Assembly (NCBI GenBank): GCA_902542925.1 | Contig: CACBWF010000003.1 | Location: forward strand, 1-48,128 | Origin: an uncultured Alphaproteobacteria bacterium | GTDB taxonomy: Bacteria; Pseudomonadota; Alphaproteobacteria; Methylaequorales; Methylaequoraceae | Length of the DNA stretch: 48,128 nucleotides | Direction: 5' to 3' | Part shown: piece by piece, positions 7,659 to 16,065 of the stretch | Position numbering within the stretch: position 1 is the first letter of the stretch | How the letters are laid out: each line of letters starts with the position of its first letter | The notes under the pieces: model-generated | Seen by the model: the letters and a program-made list of their open reading frames with translations, nothing else | The model's database searches: none | Told to the model about the DNA's origin: nothing | Made by a program: the position numbers and the translations under genes

Positions 7659-9111
7659 ATTCTTGTTTCCTGAAAGAAAAATTAGAGAAGAGTGCGGAGT
7701 ATTTGGAGTTTTCAATAATGATGAGGCTGCATCATTAACGGCATTGGGTTTACATGCTCTTCAGCACAGGGGTCAAGATTCCTCTGGAATTGTAACTTAT
7801 TCTGAAAATAATTTTTTTGGACATCGAGGACTTGGACAGGTTAGTGAAGTTTTTAATGATTCAACTATTCTATCAAAACTTAAGGGTAAAAACTCTATTG
7901 GTCATAATAGGTATGGAACTACTGGAGAAACAGCACTAAAAAATGTTCAGCCACTTTTTTCAGAAATCCTTACTGGAGGAGTTGCAATAGCACATAATGG
8001 AAATTTGACAAACACAAATACACTTAAAGAAAAATTGATTAAATCTGGTTCAATTTTTCAATCAACTTCAGATACTGAAGTTATTTTACATTTAATATCA
8101 ACTGCAAGTGGTAATCTCATTGATAGGTTAGTTTATGCTTTGCATAGTATTAGTGGAGCTTATTCGTTGTTATTACTTAATAAAAGTTCATTGATAGGTG
8201 TCAGAGATCCGTTTGGAATTAGACCCCTTGTACTTGGAAAATTGAAAGATTCATACATCCTCTGTTCAGAGAGTTGCGGCCTTGATATAATAGGAGCTAA
8301 ATTAGTTAGAGATGTTCAACCAGGAGAAATAATAATTATTAATAATAATGGAATTGAATCTATAACTCCCTTCAAAAAAACTGCATTAAGACCATGCTTA
8401 TTTGAATACATATACTTTTCAAGGCCTGACAGTACACTTGATGGAAGAAATGTATACGATGTCAGAAAAAAAATAGGTGAACAGCTTGCGAAAGAATCGT
8501 CTGAGGATAAGGATTTGATCGATATTGTAATACCAATTCCTGACTCTGGGAACGCTTCTGCTTTAGGTTACTCTAATCAAATAAATAAACCATTCGAATT
8601 AGGGATTATCAGAAATCACTATACTGGAAGAACATTTATACAACCAACAAGTAGAGTTAGAAATCTTGGTGTAAAGTTAAAGCATAATCCAAACCCGTCT
8701 GCACTTAAAAATAAAAAAATTGCTCTAATTGATGACTCAGTAGTAAGAGGAACAACAGCGACTAAAATAGTTGAAATGCTAAAAAATGCTGGTGCAAAAG
8801 AAATTCATATGCGTATTGCGAGTCCTCCAGTAAAATTTCCTTGTTATTATGGAATAGATACACCATCAGAAAGTGAATTGCTTGCGTCTAAATATTCTAT
8901 AAAAGAAATTGCTAGTTATATCGGAGTTGATTCATTGAAATTTATTACTTTAAACGGAGTATATAATGCACTTGGATTTCCATCAGGTCGTGACCCAAAT
9001 AATCCACAATTTACTGACCATTATTTTAGTGGCGATTATCCTGTAAGATTAGTTGACAAGAATATAGGGAAAAAACCCTCACAGCTATCATTGTTAATTG
9101 AAACAAAATAA
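7651..9111 (+). CDS. purF: amidophosphoribosyltransferase PurF
   Basis: First committed enzyme of purine synthesis: it converts PRPP and glutamine to 5-phosphoribosylamine. The N-terminal Ntn-type glutaminase domain begins after a short propeptide, with the catalytic Cys15 in EECGVFGVF, followed by HALQHRGQDSSG, GHNRYGTTG and IAHNGNLTN. The C-terminal phosphoribosyltransferase domain carries the PRPP loop IALIDDSVVRGTTATK. I chose ATG 7651 because it overlaps the end of cvpA (stop 7656-7658) and leaves a normal 14-residue leader before Cys; an upstream in-frame start is less likely. Length is 486 residues. Confidence 0.97.
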   Translation: MNKFLFPERKIREECGVFGVFNNDEAASLTALGLHALQHRGQDSSGIVTYSENNFFGHRGLGQVSEVFNDSTILSKLKGKNSIGHNRYGTTGETALKNVQPLFSEILTGGVAIAHNGNLTNTNTLKEKLIKSGSIFQSTSDTEVILHLISTASGNLIDRLVYALHSISGAYSLLLLNKSSLIGVRDPFGIRPLVLGKLKDSYILCSESCGLDIIGAKLVRDVQPGEIIIINNNGIESITPFKKTALRPCLFEYIYFSRPDSTLDGRNVYDVRKKIGEQLAKESSEDKDLIDIVIPIPDSGNASALGYSNQINKPFELGIIRNHYTGRTFIQPTSRVRNLGVKLKHNPNPSALKNKKIALIDDSVVRGTTATKIVEMLKNAGAKEIHMRIASPPVKFPCYYGIDTPSESELLASKYSIKEIASYIGVDSLKFITLNGVYNALGFPSGRDPNNPQFTDHYFSGDYPVRLVDKNIGKKPSQLSLLIETK

Positions 9112-9112
9112 A

Positions 9113-9772
9113 TTGAGTACTTTAAAAAAAAATGGAATAATTTTTGGCACCTCTTCTGTTTTAGGGTTGGAACTGGCAAAAGAACTAACTAGGAAAGGTA
9201 CAAATTTAATTCTTCAAGATAATTCAAAAAGTAATTTAGAAAAAATTAGTTTTCAGATGAAAAAAATTGGTAAGCAACAAACTTACTTACATTGTAATCA
9301 CCAAATTCCAGAAAATCTTGATAATTTAAATATAGCAATACAACAACAATTCAATAAACTAGATTTCATTGTTAGTACAATTGGAAATATTGAAAGTCTT
9401 AGACCATTAACTGACCTTAGTTTAAAGGAATGGAAAAAAAATATTGATATTAATTTGACAACAAATTGGGTTATTCTTAAAAATTCGGAGTTTTTTTTAA
9501 GAAAATCTAGAAGCCCAAAAATTTATTTTTTTTATAACTCTGAAATTGCCAATGGGGCGGCCTATTACAATAGTTATTCTGTATCTAAAGCAGCATTGAA
9601 ATCCATGGTTGACTTATACCAAAAAGAAAAAAAAAAGTTTAATTTCACTGTAAAGATAATCGATATAGAGTTAGATAAATTTTGTGAGATATCACATCTG
9701 AGACCAAAATATAAAAAATACAATTATAAGAAGGAAGTAAAAATGATAGTTTCTGAAATTATAAAAATTTAG
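9113..9772 (+). CDS. short-chain dehydrogenase/reductase, substrate unknown
   Basis: NAD(P)-dependent SDR fold. The N-terminal glycine motif is degenerate (GIIFGTSSVLGLELAKEL), the central VSTIGN segment replaces the usual NNAG, and the catalytic YxxxK is present in YNSYSVSKAALKSMV. An SDR after purF is a common alphaproteobacterial arrangement, but its substrate is not established. No ATG is available; TTG at 9113 follows the purF stop (9109-9111) directly, and a second TTG at 9098 would overlap purF. The stop overlaps that of the convergent fccB gene, with no room for a separate terminator. Confidence 0.8.
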   Translation: MSTLKKNGIIFGTSSVLGLELAKELTRKGTNLILQDNSKSNLEKISFQMKKIGKQQTYLHCNHQIPENLDNLNIAIQQQFNKLDFIVSTIGNIESLRPLTDLSLKEWKKNIDINLTTNWVILKNSEFFLRKSRSPKIYFFYNSEIANGAAYYNSYSVSKAALKSMVDLYQKEKKKFNFTVKIIDIELDKFCEISHLRPKYKKYNYKKEVKMIVSEIIKI

Positions 9773-11031
9773 CTAAAAAGTTCTTGTGTGATACTTGAGT
9801 ACCAATCATAAGACTCTCTAGCTTCTCTTGCTCTTTCTGCGTAAGATGCATCAGTCGGACTAGATTTACTTCCTAGGGAAACAATTCTATTTTGTTCAGA
9901 ATTTGTTCTATACCAGGAAGAAATTGAAAAACCATAATTTTCCGCAGCAAGACTATAACATGTATTTAAAAAAACTGGTTGTTCAATTTTATTACCAAAA
10001 ATTCTATTTTTTAAGTTTTCCGCACAAATTTTTGCTTGACTATAAGCAGAAAAAGCTGACTTCGGCATGTCCCATGCATTTATAGAGTCACCTACAACAT
10101 GAATATTATTATGATTCTTTAGAGCAAAGGTCACTGGGTTTATTTGACACCAGTCTTGTGATGAAAGTCTTGAATTAAAAATTAAATCAGATGCTTTTTG
10201 ATCTGGTATCAAGTTAAAAAAATCTCCAAAGACTTTTTGTCCTGATTTTAATACTACATAATTTTCTTTTGCATTAAATTCATTTACTATGCCACCTTTA
10301 CTTCTTGAAATCCACTCAATCGAGTTTGGATAAAGTTTTTTCCAAACATGTAAAAATAATTCCTTTTTAGTAAAAGAATCTTTTTTATCAAGAATAATAA
10401 TTTTAAATTTTTTTTTTTTTTTTTTTAAGAAATGTGCTATTAAGCAGGCCCTCTCATATGGTGCAGGCGGGCATCTGTAAGGATAATCTGGTGCCACAAT
10501 TATCAGTTTTGCGTTATCCTCAAGACTATTAATTTTTTTAAATAATATACTCGATTCTTTACCCCCCGACCAAGCGATAGGATTATTAATGGAATTTTTT
10601 TGATTAAATCCAATTATTGAGTCCCACTTAAAGCCAATACCAGGAGAAAGAACAAGCCAATCATAACTAATATTACTATTATTTAGTTGAATCTTTTTAT
10701 TTTCTGAATCTATAAATTTTACATTATCAAAAATGACATTTACACCTCTCCTAATTATATTATTATAGGAAAATTTATTTTGATTTATGTCTCTAAAGCC
10801 ACCTATCACATAATTTGAAAATGGGCATGTATAAAAATTTTTTTTTTTTTCTATTAATATAAGGTCAAGATTCTCAATATATTTCTCTAAATATTTTATA
10901 ACTGTACTTCCTCCGAAACCACCACCAATTACAACTACTTTTGGTTTATAATTAGCTCTTACACCTTTTAGCAATGGGAACCCTATAATTCCACTTAAGA
11001 CGTACTTTATAAACTTTCTTCTTGTTCTCAT
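9769..11031 (-). CDS. fccB: flavocytochrome c sulfide dehydrogenase, flavoprotein subunit (FccB/SoxF)
   Basis: Periplasmic FAD subunit that oxidises sulfide to sulfur and passes electrons to a cytochrome c. A twin-arginine signal is visible (TRRKFIK, hydrophobic stretch, cleavage near VRA at residue 26). The FAD-binding GGGFGG motif is at residues 36-41. Cys69 in YTCPFSN matches the Cys that binds FAD covalently in the Allochromatium enzyme. Cys187 (YRCPPAPYERAC) and Cys358 (FLNTCYSL) match its redox-active disulfide in spacing. A HVVGDSINAWDMPKSAFSAYSQ segment marks the C-terminal FAD domain. It lies two bases after the cytochrome gene, in an operon with der. It contains a 19-base poly-A tract on the coding strand. 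Confidence 0.93.
   Translation of the reverse strand: MRTRRKFIKYVLSGIIGFPLLKGVRANYKPKVVVIGGGFGGSTVIKYLEKYIENLDLILIEKKKNFYTCPFSNYVIGGFRDINQNKFSYNNIIRRGVNVIFDNVKFIDSENKKIQLNNSNISYDWLVLSPGIGFKWDSIIGFNQKNSINNPIAWSGGKESSILFKKINSLEDNAKLIIVAPDYPYRCPPAPYERACLIAHFLKKKKKKFKIIILDKKDSFTKKELFLHVWKKLYPNSIEWISRSKGGIVNEFNAKENYVVLKSGQKVFGDFFNLIPDQKASDLIFNSRLSSQDWCQINPVTFALKNHNNIHVVGDSINAWDMPKSAFSAYSQAKICAENLKNRIFGNKIEQPVFLNTCYSLAAENYGFSISSWYRTNSEQNRIVSLGSKSSPTDASYAERAREARESYDWYSSITQELFS
10408..10426. repeat. 19-base homopolymer (T on +, A on coding strand) inside fccB
   Basis: An uninterrupted run encoding six lysines (FLKKKKKKFK, about residues 202-208) in a loop after the first FAD domain. Runs this long are prone to replication or transcriptional slippage and to sequencing error; the reading frame is open with the length given. 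Confidence 0.9.
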
Positions 11032-11032
11032 T

Positions 11033-11338
11033 CTAATTCTTTGGATAGTAATAATTTGCTAATCCAATAATATCTTCTTTTGATAAAACAGTTACTAATC
11101 TATTCATGACATTACTATTTTTTTTCGTTTTATATTCTGTCATTTTATCAATAAAATATTGATAATTTTTATTTCTTATTGAGTATAATTTTTTTATTCC
11201 AACTCCGGCACCATCATACCCGTGACAACCATTACAATTTTCTGCAATAGTTTTTATACTTATTCTGTCTTGCTCATCTGCATACACAGGAAATGTATAT
11301 ATAATAACTAATAAAAAAATTTTAATATTATTTTTCAT
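11033..11338 (-). CDS. small periplasmic c-type cytochrome, likely partner of FccB
   Basis: The 101-residue protein has a Sec signal peptide (MKNNIKIFLLVIIYTFPVYA) and one haem c attachment motif, CNGCH (Cys35, Cys38, His39). A Met in NVMNRL or a nearby position probably supplies the second ligand. It is the FccA-like electron acceptor of the sulfide dehydrogenase, because fccB begins two bases after its stop. It resembles the short single-haem cytochromes that pair with FccB/SoxF rather than the larger dihaem FccA. Its start overlaps the der stop by 11 bases. Confidence 0.88.
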   Translation of the reverse strand: MKNNIKIFLLVIIYTFPVYADEQDRISIKTIAENCNGCHGYDGAGVGIKKLYSIRNKNYQYFIDKMTEYKTKKNSNVMNRLVTVLSKEDIIGLANYYYPKN

Positions 11339-12665
11339 AGGGATTTTTAATTTTAGTAAATATTAATTTAACAATAACACCCTTAAAATCGAATGTTTTT
11401 TTTAATTCTCTTATAAGGAATCTTTTATAACTTTCATTAATAGAATCAGGAAAATTAGAGAAAATCTTAAATTTTGGGGGCCTTGAACTAATTTGAGTGA
11501 TGTATTTTAACTTTACTTCTTTACCACTTTTAAGAGCAGGTGGGTTTACATTAACAGTTTCACCTAACCATTTGTTAAGCTTTGCAGTATTAATTCTTCT
11601 CACCCAGAGATTCAGAAAATCTAAGATACCATTTTTAAGTTTTTCAATCCCTATTTTTTTTTTTGCCGAAATAAAAAAAGTTGGCATATCTTTTGTTTGT
11701 GGCAATAATAATGAAATTTGGTCTTTAATATATTGTTCTGAAAAGTTTTTTATTGTATCTATTTTATTTATAACCAATATAGTTGCTCTGGATTCCTTGA
11801 TTACTGAATTAATTATTTGTCTATTTTTTTTTTCCCAATAATTACTAATATCTAATATAATAAGTATAGTTTCTGATAATCGTATTTTTCTTTTTGTTTC
11901 ATATTCTGACAATTTTTGAATATGTTCTTTTCTTTTATAATTTGTTGACAAACCGGCTGTATCAAAAATTCTAAAGTGTAAATCATTGATTTGTATATTT
12001 GATTCAACTGGATCTCTAGTCAAATTTGGTTTTTCACTTGTAATTGCAATTTTTTTGTCACCAAAACAGTTTAAAAGAGTAGATTTTCCAGAGTTAGTTT
12101 GACCTACTATTGCAATAGAATGTTCAATTTTTTTATTTTCATAAGCTTCATTTTTATTATTTTTTTTTGGAATCAATTTATCTATTTCTAATTTTAATTC
12201 ATGAATTCCAATATTGTGGGCCGATGAAACAAAAATTGGATCTCCTAATCCTAATTTAAAACAATCTGTTTTTATAAATGGGTCTAGTCTTCCTTCACTT
12301 TTATTTATAACTAGAATTTTTTGGTTTTTAAATTTTCTCACCAATTTACAAACTAATAAATCATCATTATCGATTCCCTGTTTACCATCTATGACAAAAA
12401 GTATAATTGCAGATTCTGTAATATTATTAATAGTAAATGACGTTATTTCTTTACTAAAACAATTACTGTTATTAGAAATTCCAGCTGAATCAAATATTAC
12501 ATAATCATTTTCAAAAAAATTTATTTTTTTTTTTCTAATATCAACTGTAACCCCTGGAATATTTTGTACTAAAGCCAATTTTTTTTCGACAAAAGAATTA
12601 AACAATGATGATTTACCAACGTTGGGTTTGCCAATAATAAAGATTTCATTTAACATTTTACTCAA
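11328..12665 (-). CDS. der: ribosome biogenesis GTPase Der (EngA)
   Basis: Tandem GTPase needed for maturation of the 50S subunit. The first G domain has GKPNVGKSSL (residues ~13-22), DSAG and NKSEG. The second has GQTNSGKSTLL, DTAG and NKIDT, followed by the KH-like C-terminal domain (LNKWLGETVNVNPPALKSG, KYITQISSRPPKF, FKGVIVKLIF). The 445-residue length is normal. It overlaps bamB upstream by 8 bases and the cytochrome gene downstream by 11 bases; bamB-der is a conserved pair, while the sulfide dehydrogenase genes are not usual partners. Confidence 0.96.
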   Translation of the reverse strand: MSKMLNEIFIIGKPNVGKSSLFNSFVEKKLALVQNIPGVTVDIRKKKINFFENDYVIFDSAGISNNSNCFSKEITSFTINNITESAIILFVIDGKQGIDNDDLLVCKLVRKFKNQKILVINKSEGRLDPFIKTDCFKLGLGDPIFVSSAHNIGIHELKLEIDKLIPKKNNKNEAYENKKIEHSIAIVGQTNSGKSTLLNCFGDKKIAITSEKPNLTRDPVESNIQINDLHFRIFDTAGLSTNYKRKEHIQKLSEYETKRKIRLSETILIILDISNYWEKKNRQIINSVIKESRATILVINKIDTIKNFSEQYIKDQISLLLPQTKDMPTFFISAKKKIGIEKLKNGILDFLNLWVRRINTAKLNKWLGETVNVNPPALKSGKEVKLKYITQISSRPPKFKIFSNFPDSINESYKRFLIRELKKTFDFKGVIVKLIFTKIKNPYEK

Positions 12666-13932
12666 GTGCTAATAATTTACCCTTTTTAGTTGTGAAAAAA
12701 ATCGATTTGTTTGATAAAATTGGGTTTGTAGTGAAATCATTATCTGTATTAATTTGTCCCAATATCATTCCATTAAATGGGGAAATAGAAAGTATTACTC
12801 CTTCAGAACTTGCAATTATAACTTGATTTGATGTTAACAATGGTCCAACCCATCTGAGCGATTTTTTTTTATTCTGATTCTTCAACTGCACCGTCCACAC
12901 TATAGTACCATCAGACAATTCTATGCAATGTAATTTATTTTCTGTATCTAGAAGATAAATATACTCCCCTGCTGTTACTATTGGATTAATAGTAGAAAGT
13001 TCAATTTCCCACATTTTTTCCCCATCGGTTAAATTCATAGCTAAAAATTTATTAATATAACTTGATACTAACAACTTATCTTTATGTATTACAGGAGAGG
13101 ACTGAATATCAAAAATAAGATTTCTGGTTGAGATTGTTCCTAATGCAATATTTTCAAACCATAGTATACTCCCATTTTCAGAATTTAGTGCAAATATCTC
13201 TCCTGATGTATAAGTCACATATAAAACATTGTCTTTCAAAGACGGGCTGACCCCTCCAATTATTGACACATTTTCTAAACTTCCTGAGTGTGACCATATT
13301 TCTTGTCCATTAAATTTTTCTAATGCAATTGTCTGGTTATCATCGGTAATAACAATTACTTTATTAGAAAAAATCAATGGAGGAGCAGATACTGGACTAG
13401 AAAAACTTTTTTTCCAATTTATTTCTCGTGTATTTAGGTTTATAGAATAAAGATTTCCAATTCCTGATGAAACAAATAGTGTGTCATCATTAATACCTAA
13501 ACCACCAGTAAAGAAAATTTCTTCATCACTTTCCTCACTTAATTTTTTTTCCCATATTTTTTTACCTGTGATTGCATTTCTAACGCTAATTATTGAGTTT
13601 GCAAGAACACTATAAATTCTATTTTTATAAATAATTGGTTTTGCAACAAAAAAATCGTTTTTACTGCCGCTGTAAGATGATTCTTTTACCCATTTTATTT
13701 TTAATTTTTTATTACTTAAAAAATGAGTTAAATTGTTTGATGCATTGTGATTATGTAAAGGCCAGTTTTTTATTTCTTTGGGTTCTGGTAAAATAACTGA
13801 TTTATTTGATTTAATAAGTTTTTGAGACTTTTTTTCAAATACATCTACACGTTTCCCAGGTAGCTTAATTTCTTCTTCATCAAAATAACTACATGCATTC
13901 AATAAAAGTAAAGCTACAAATAAAAAAAACAT
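12658..13932 (-). CDS. bamB: outer-membrane assembly lipoprotein BamB
   Basis: Beta-propeller lipoprotein of the BAM complex that inserts outer-membrane proteins. The N-terminus has a lipoprotein signal with lipobox LNAC (Cys14). The rest consists of PQQ-like repeats with the recurring Trp motifs (GKKIWEKKL, REINWKKSF, GQEIWSHSG, GSILWFENI, GEKMWEIEL, GTIVWTVQL), giving about seven blades. Length 424 residues. It sits between the TPR gene and der, the standard neighbourhood. Confidence 0.92.
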   Translation of the reverse strand: MFFLFVALLLLNACSYFDEEEIKLPGKRVDVFEKKSQKLIKSNKSVILPEPKEIKNWPLHNHNASNNLTHFLSNKKLKIKWVKESSYSGSKNDFFVAKPIIYKNRIYSVLANSIISVRNAITGKKIWEKKLSEESDEEIFFTGGLGINDDTLFVSSGIGNLYSINLNTREINWKKSFSSPVSAPPLIFSNKVIVITDDNQTIALEKFNGQEIWSHSGSLENVSIIGGVSPSLKDNVLYVTYTSGEIFALNSENGSILWFENIALGTISTRNLIFDIQSSPVIHKDKLLVSSYINKFLAMNLTDGEKMWEIELSTINPIVTAGEYIYLLDTENKLHCIELSDGTIVWTVQLKNQNKKKSLRWVGPLLTSNQVIIASSEGVILSISPFNGMILGQINTDNDFTTNPILSNKSIFFTTKKGKLLALE

Positions 13933-13938
13933 TTCATT

Positions 13939-14586
13939 TTAGTTTTTATTTTTTAAAAAGTTCAACATATCATTTGATCTACCTTTAATATCTCTTGGAA
14001 CATCTTGTCTCTTTGAAATTTTCTCAAACATTTTTTTTGCATTATTCATATCACCATCTTTGAGAAATAAAAATGCTCTTAGTTCATTGGCAGTTGCACT
14101 CCAAGGATTATTATCAGAGAACTTATCTAATTTTTTTATTAAAAAATCAACTGGTTTATGGTCCATGGCATTAAGAACATAAAAAAGAGTAGAAATATCT
14201 CTAAAAGACGAATCAACTGCGGTATTTTCTAAGTCTTGGTACAATTTTAAACCATCATCAATTTTTCCATCTGAAATTAATATGGATGCCTGCTTCATTT
14301 TTGCTAATGTTATATACCCATCAGATGAACTGCTAGCTACTTTCTCCAGTGCAAGTAAAGCAGCATCAGTGTCTTGTTCTTGAATCAGTTCCACAGCAGC
14401 TGAGAAATCATCACCAAGAGATTCTTTCTGTTTTTTTGAATATGTTTGCCACCCAACAATTGAAATTGTTAGTAAAATTATTGCTGAAGCTAAGGAAATG
14501 AAATATGGAGCTAATTTTTTCCATAATTGCATTTGCCTTTCTTCTTTAATTTCTTCGTCAACTTCTCTAATAAATTCTTCGCTCAT
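13939..14586 (-). CDS. membrane-anchored TPR protein, YfgM-like
   Basis: The 215-residue protein has a charged cytoplasmic N-terminus (MSEEFIREVDEEIKEERQ), one membrane segment (about residues 28-48, FISLASAIILLTISIVGW) and periplasmic TPR-like helices ending near MLNFLKNKN. This matches the YfgM/TPR_21 family encoded before bamB-der in many proteobacteria and linked to periplasmic chaperone and outer-membrane traffic. It is the first gene of the minus-strand operon, so its promoter should be in 14587-14661. Confidence 0.85.
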   Translation of the reverse strand: MSEEFIREVDEEIKEERQMQLWKKLAPYFISLASAIILLTISIVGWQTYSKKQKESLGDDFSAAVELIQEQDTDAALLALEKVASSSSDGYITLAKMKQASILISDGKIDDGLKLYQDLENTAVDSSFRDISTLFYVLNAMDHKPVDFLIKKLDKFSDNNPWSATANELRAFLFLKDGDMNNAKKMFEKISKRQDVPRDIKGRSNDMLNFLKNKN

Positions 14587-14661
14587 TTTTTTGTAGATAT
14601 AATTAAAATATTAAAATAAACTATTAATTTATAGTTTATTTAAGATAAATATCAATTAGTT

Positions 14662-14985
14662 GTGTTAGAAAATTTTAAAAGTAACAAAAATAAATTTAAG
14701 TTAGTTAGGTTTTCAAAATTAGAGTTAAATAAAATTATGGAGATTTACAGCAAAAAAATTGCTATTGGTGAATGGAAAGATTATTCAATTTTCTTTTCAA
14801 AGAATTGTGCAATCTTTAATATTCATAAATCCTTTTCAAGGAGCCCAGAATTTAAAATATTAAAATATTATCAAAATACAGAGAAATACACACTTTCTAA
14901 TAAAAATCAAATTTTGGCAAAATCAACATCATTAAATAAACTCTTAAAACTTTTAAAAAAGCCAAATTTAAGATTAATTAAGTAA
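14662..14985 (+). CDS. DUF2794 family protein
   Basis: Small conserved alphaproteobacterial protein of unknown function. The 107-residue sequence follows the family pattern: FSKLELNKIMEIYSKKIAIG, then EWKDYSIFFSKNCAIFNIHK, a RSPEFKILKY segment and a C-terminal LNKLLKLLKK helix. The start is GTG at 14662, needed to include the conserved N-terminal strand. Its 3' end overlaps the convergent secreted-protein gene by 12 bases. Confidence 0.85.
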   Translation: MLENFKSNKNKFKLVRFSKLELNKIMEIYSKKIAIGEWKDYSIFFSKNCAIFNIHKSFSRSPEFKILKYYQNTEKYTLSNKNQILAKSTSLNKLLKLLKKPNLRLIK

Positions 14986-15288
14986 TTTTTTCATACCTGT
15001 CGTATATTTTTTTCCTTTAAAATCACTCAATCTCTGAATACCCATTACACCTGAAAAAATATAATCTTTTCTTCCGGATTCCCAGATAATTTCTAAATTA
15101 CCATCAATAATCTTCCATTGTCCTTTTTCACCATTTCCATAAGTCGAAATTGCCATTCCTGTTTCTATTATTTCAATATTAAATTCAGATTTCCACTCAT
15201 CTAAAGCCATCCAACTACCTATCCAACTTAGTCGATCCGCGCTAAGGCTAGAGAATGTAAAGGTAATTAAAAAAAAAAGCTTATACAT
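14974..15288 (-). CDS. small secreted protein of unknown function
   Basis: I do not recognise a family. The 104-residue protein has a signal peptide (MYKLFFLITFTFSSLSA) and a mature part rich in Trp and Gly (LSWIGSWMALDEWKSEFNI, GNGEKGQWKI, ISWESG-like strands), which looks like a small beta-sheet domain. It begins five bases after the DUF1289 stop and is the last gene of the marC-DUF1289 transcript. Confidence 0.7.
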   Translation of the reverse strand: MYKLFFLITFTFSSLSADRLSWIGSWMALDEWKSEFNIEIIETGMAISTYGNGEKGQWKIIDGNLEIIWESGRKDYIFSGVMGIQRLSDFKGKKYTTGMKKLLN

Positions 15289-15292
15289 TAGT

Positions 15293-15448
15293 TTACCTTA
15301 ATTTTAACTGTTTAATGATCTTTCTTTTCTGTTCTTCAGAGAAAAAAGTCCAGTTTTCAATTTCTTTTGTAGTTCTTTGGCAAGAAATACAATATTCTTT
15401 ACTTAAATCCAATTCACACTTATTTTTACAAGGCGATTTAACTTTCAT
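15293..15448 (-). CDS. DUF1289 family zinc-ribbon-like small protein
   Basis: A 51-residue gene (MKVKSPCKNKCELD...) with the complete family signature: SPCKNKCELD, CISCQRTTKEIENW, and a C-terminal EEQKRKIIKQLKLR. The four Cys (two CxxxC/CxxC pairs) probably bind a metal ion. Function is unknown; related small proteins are common in proteobacteria. Its ATG overlaps the marC stop as ATGA (15445-15448), so it is translationally coupled to marC. Confidence 0.88.
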   Translation of the reverse strand: MKVKSPCKNKCELDLSKEYCISCQRTTKEIENWTFFSEEQKRKIIKQLKLR

Positions 15449-16065
15449 AATGTTAATTTAAACCCATTTATTATAAATTCAACAGCTAAGGCACCTAAAA
15501 TAATACCAAATATTTTTTGTAAAATTAATATTAAAGAGGTTCCTAATTTTTTTGCTATTAATTTTGAAGATAAAAAGAATATTGAAGTTATTAGAGTTAC
15601 CGAAATAAGCGGTAATATCTGATAAAAAAAATTGGCAATTGAAAATGTAAATTTTTCAGAAACTAAAATTGCAAGGGTAATTGCAGAAGGGCCAACTACT
15701 AGAGGTACAGCAATTGGAAATATAATATAACTTTGGAGGAATTGGTTATTTAACTTGTCATTTACAAATTTTTTTTTTCTTTCATTTCTTTTTTCAAATA
15801 ACATTTCAAAGGCTATAAAAAATAAAAAAATTCCACCAGCAATCTGAAAAGAGTAAATTGATACACCCATAAAATCTAAAAATAGATTTCCAAAAATTGC
15901 AAAAAATGTTATCAATATCGATGTTAAAAGAAATAAGAAAAAAGATAAAAATAATATTTTTTTTTCATCAATCCTTATAGAAAGAGAAGCAAAAATAGGT
16001 ATGAGTGCAATAGGGTCTAATGCTATAAAAGCTTTAAAAAAATTCTGAAGAAAAATTTCATGCAT
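15445..16065 (-). CDS. MarC family integral membrane protein
   Basis: Six-helix inner-membrane protein of the MarC family, transport role unproven. The N-terminus MHEIFLQNFFKAFIALDPIA matches the family (helix ending DP, then ALIPIFASL), as do IAGGIFLFFIAFEML, the PLVVGPSAITLAILV motif and the C-terminal GIILGALAVEFIINGF. I chose ATG 16065 (206 residues) because it fits family N-termini; a TTG at 16089 would add eight residues. The ATG lies in an ATGCAT palindrome that also contains the ATG of trhO on the other strand. Confidence 0.88.
   Translation of the reverse strand: MHEIFLQNFFKAFIALDPIALIPIFASLSIRIDEKKILFLSFFLFLLTSILITFFAIFGNLFLDFMGVSIYSFQIAGGIFLFFIAFEMLFEKRNERKKKFVNDKLNNQFLQSYIIFPIAVPLVVGPSAITLAILVSEKFTFSIANFFYQILPLISVTLITSIFFLSSKLIAKKLGTSLILILQKIFGIILGALAVEFIINGFKLTL

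Noticed and set aside
9760-9790. Search for a bidirectional terminator between the SDR and fccB genes
   Set aside because: The stop codons overlap and no hairpin with a T-run is present.
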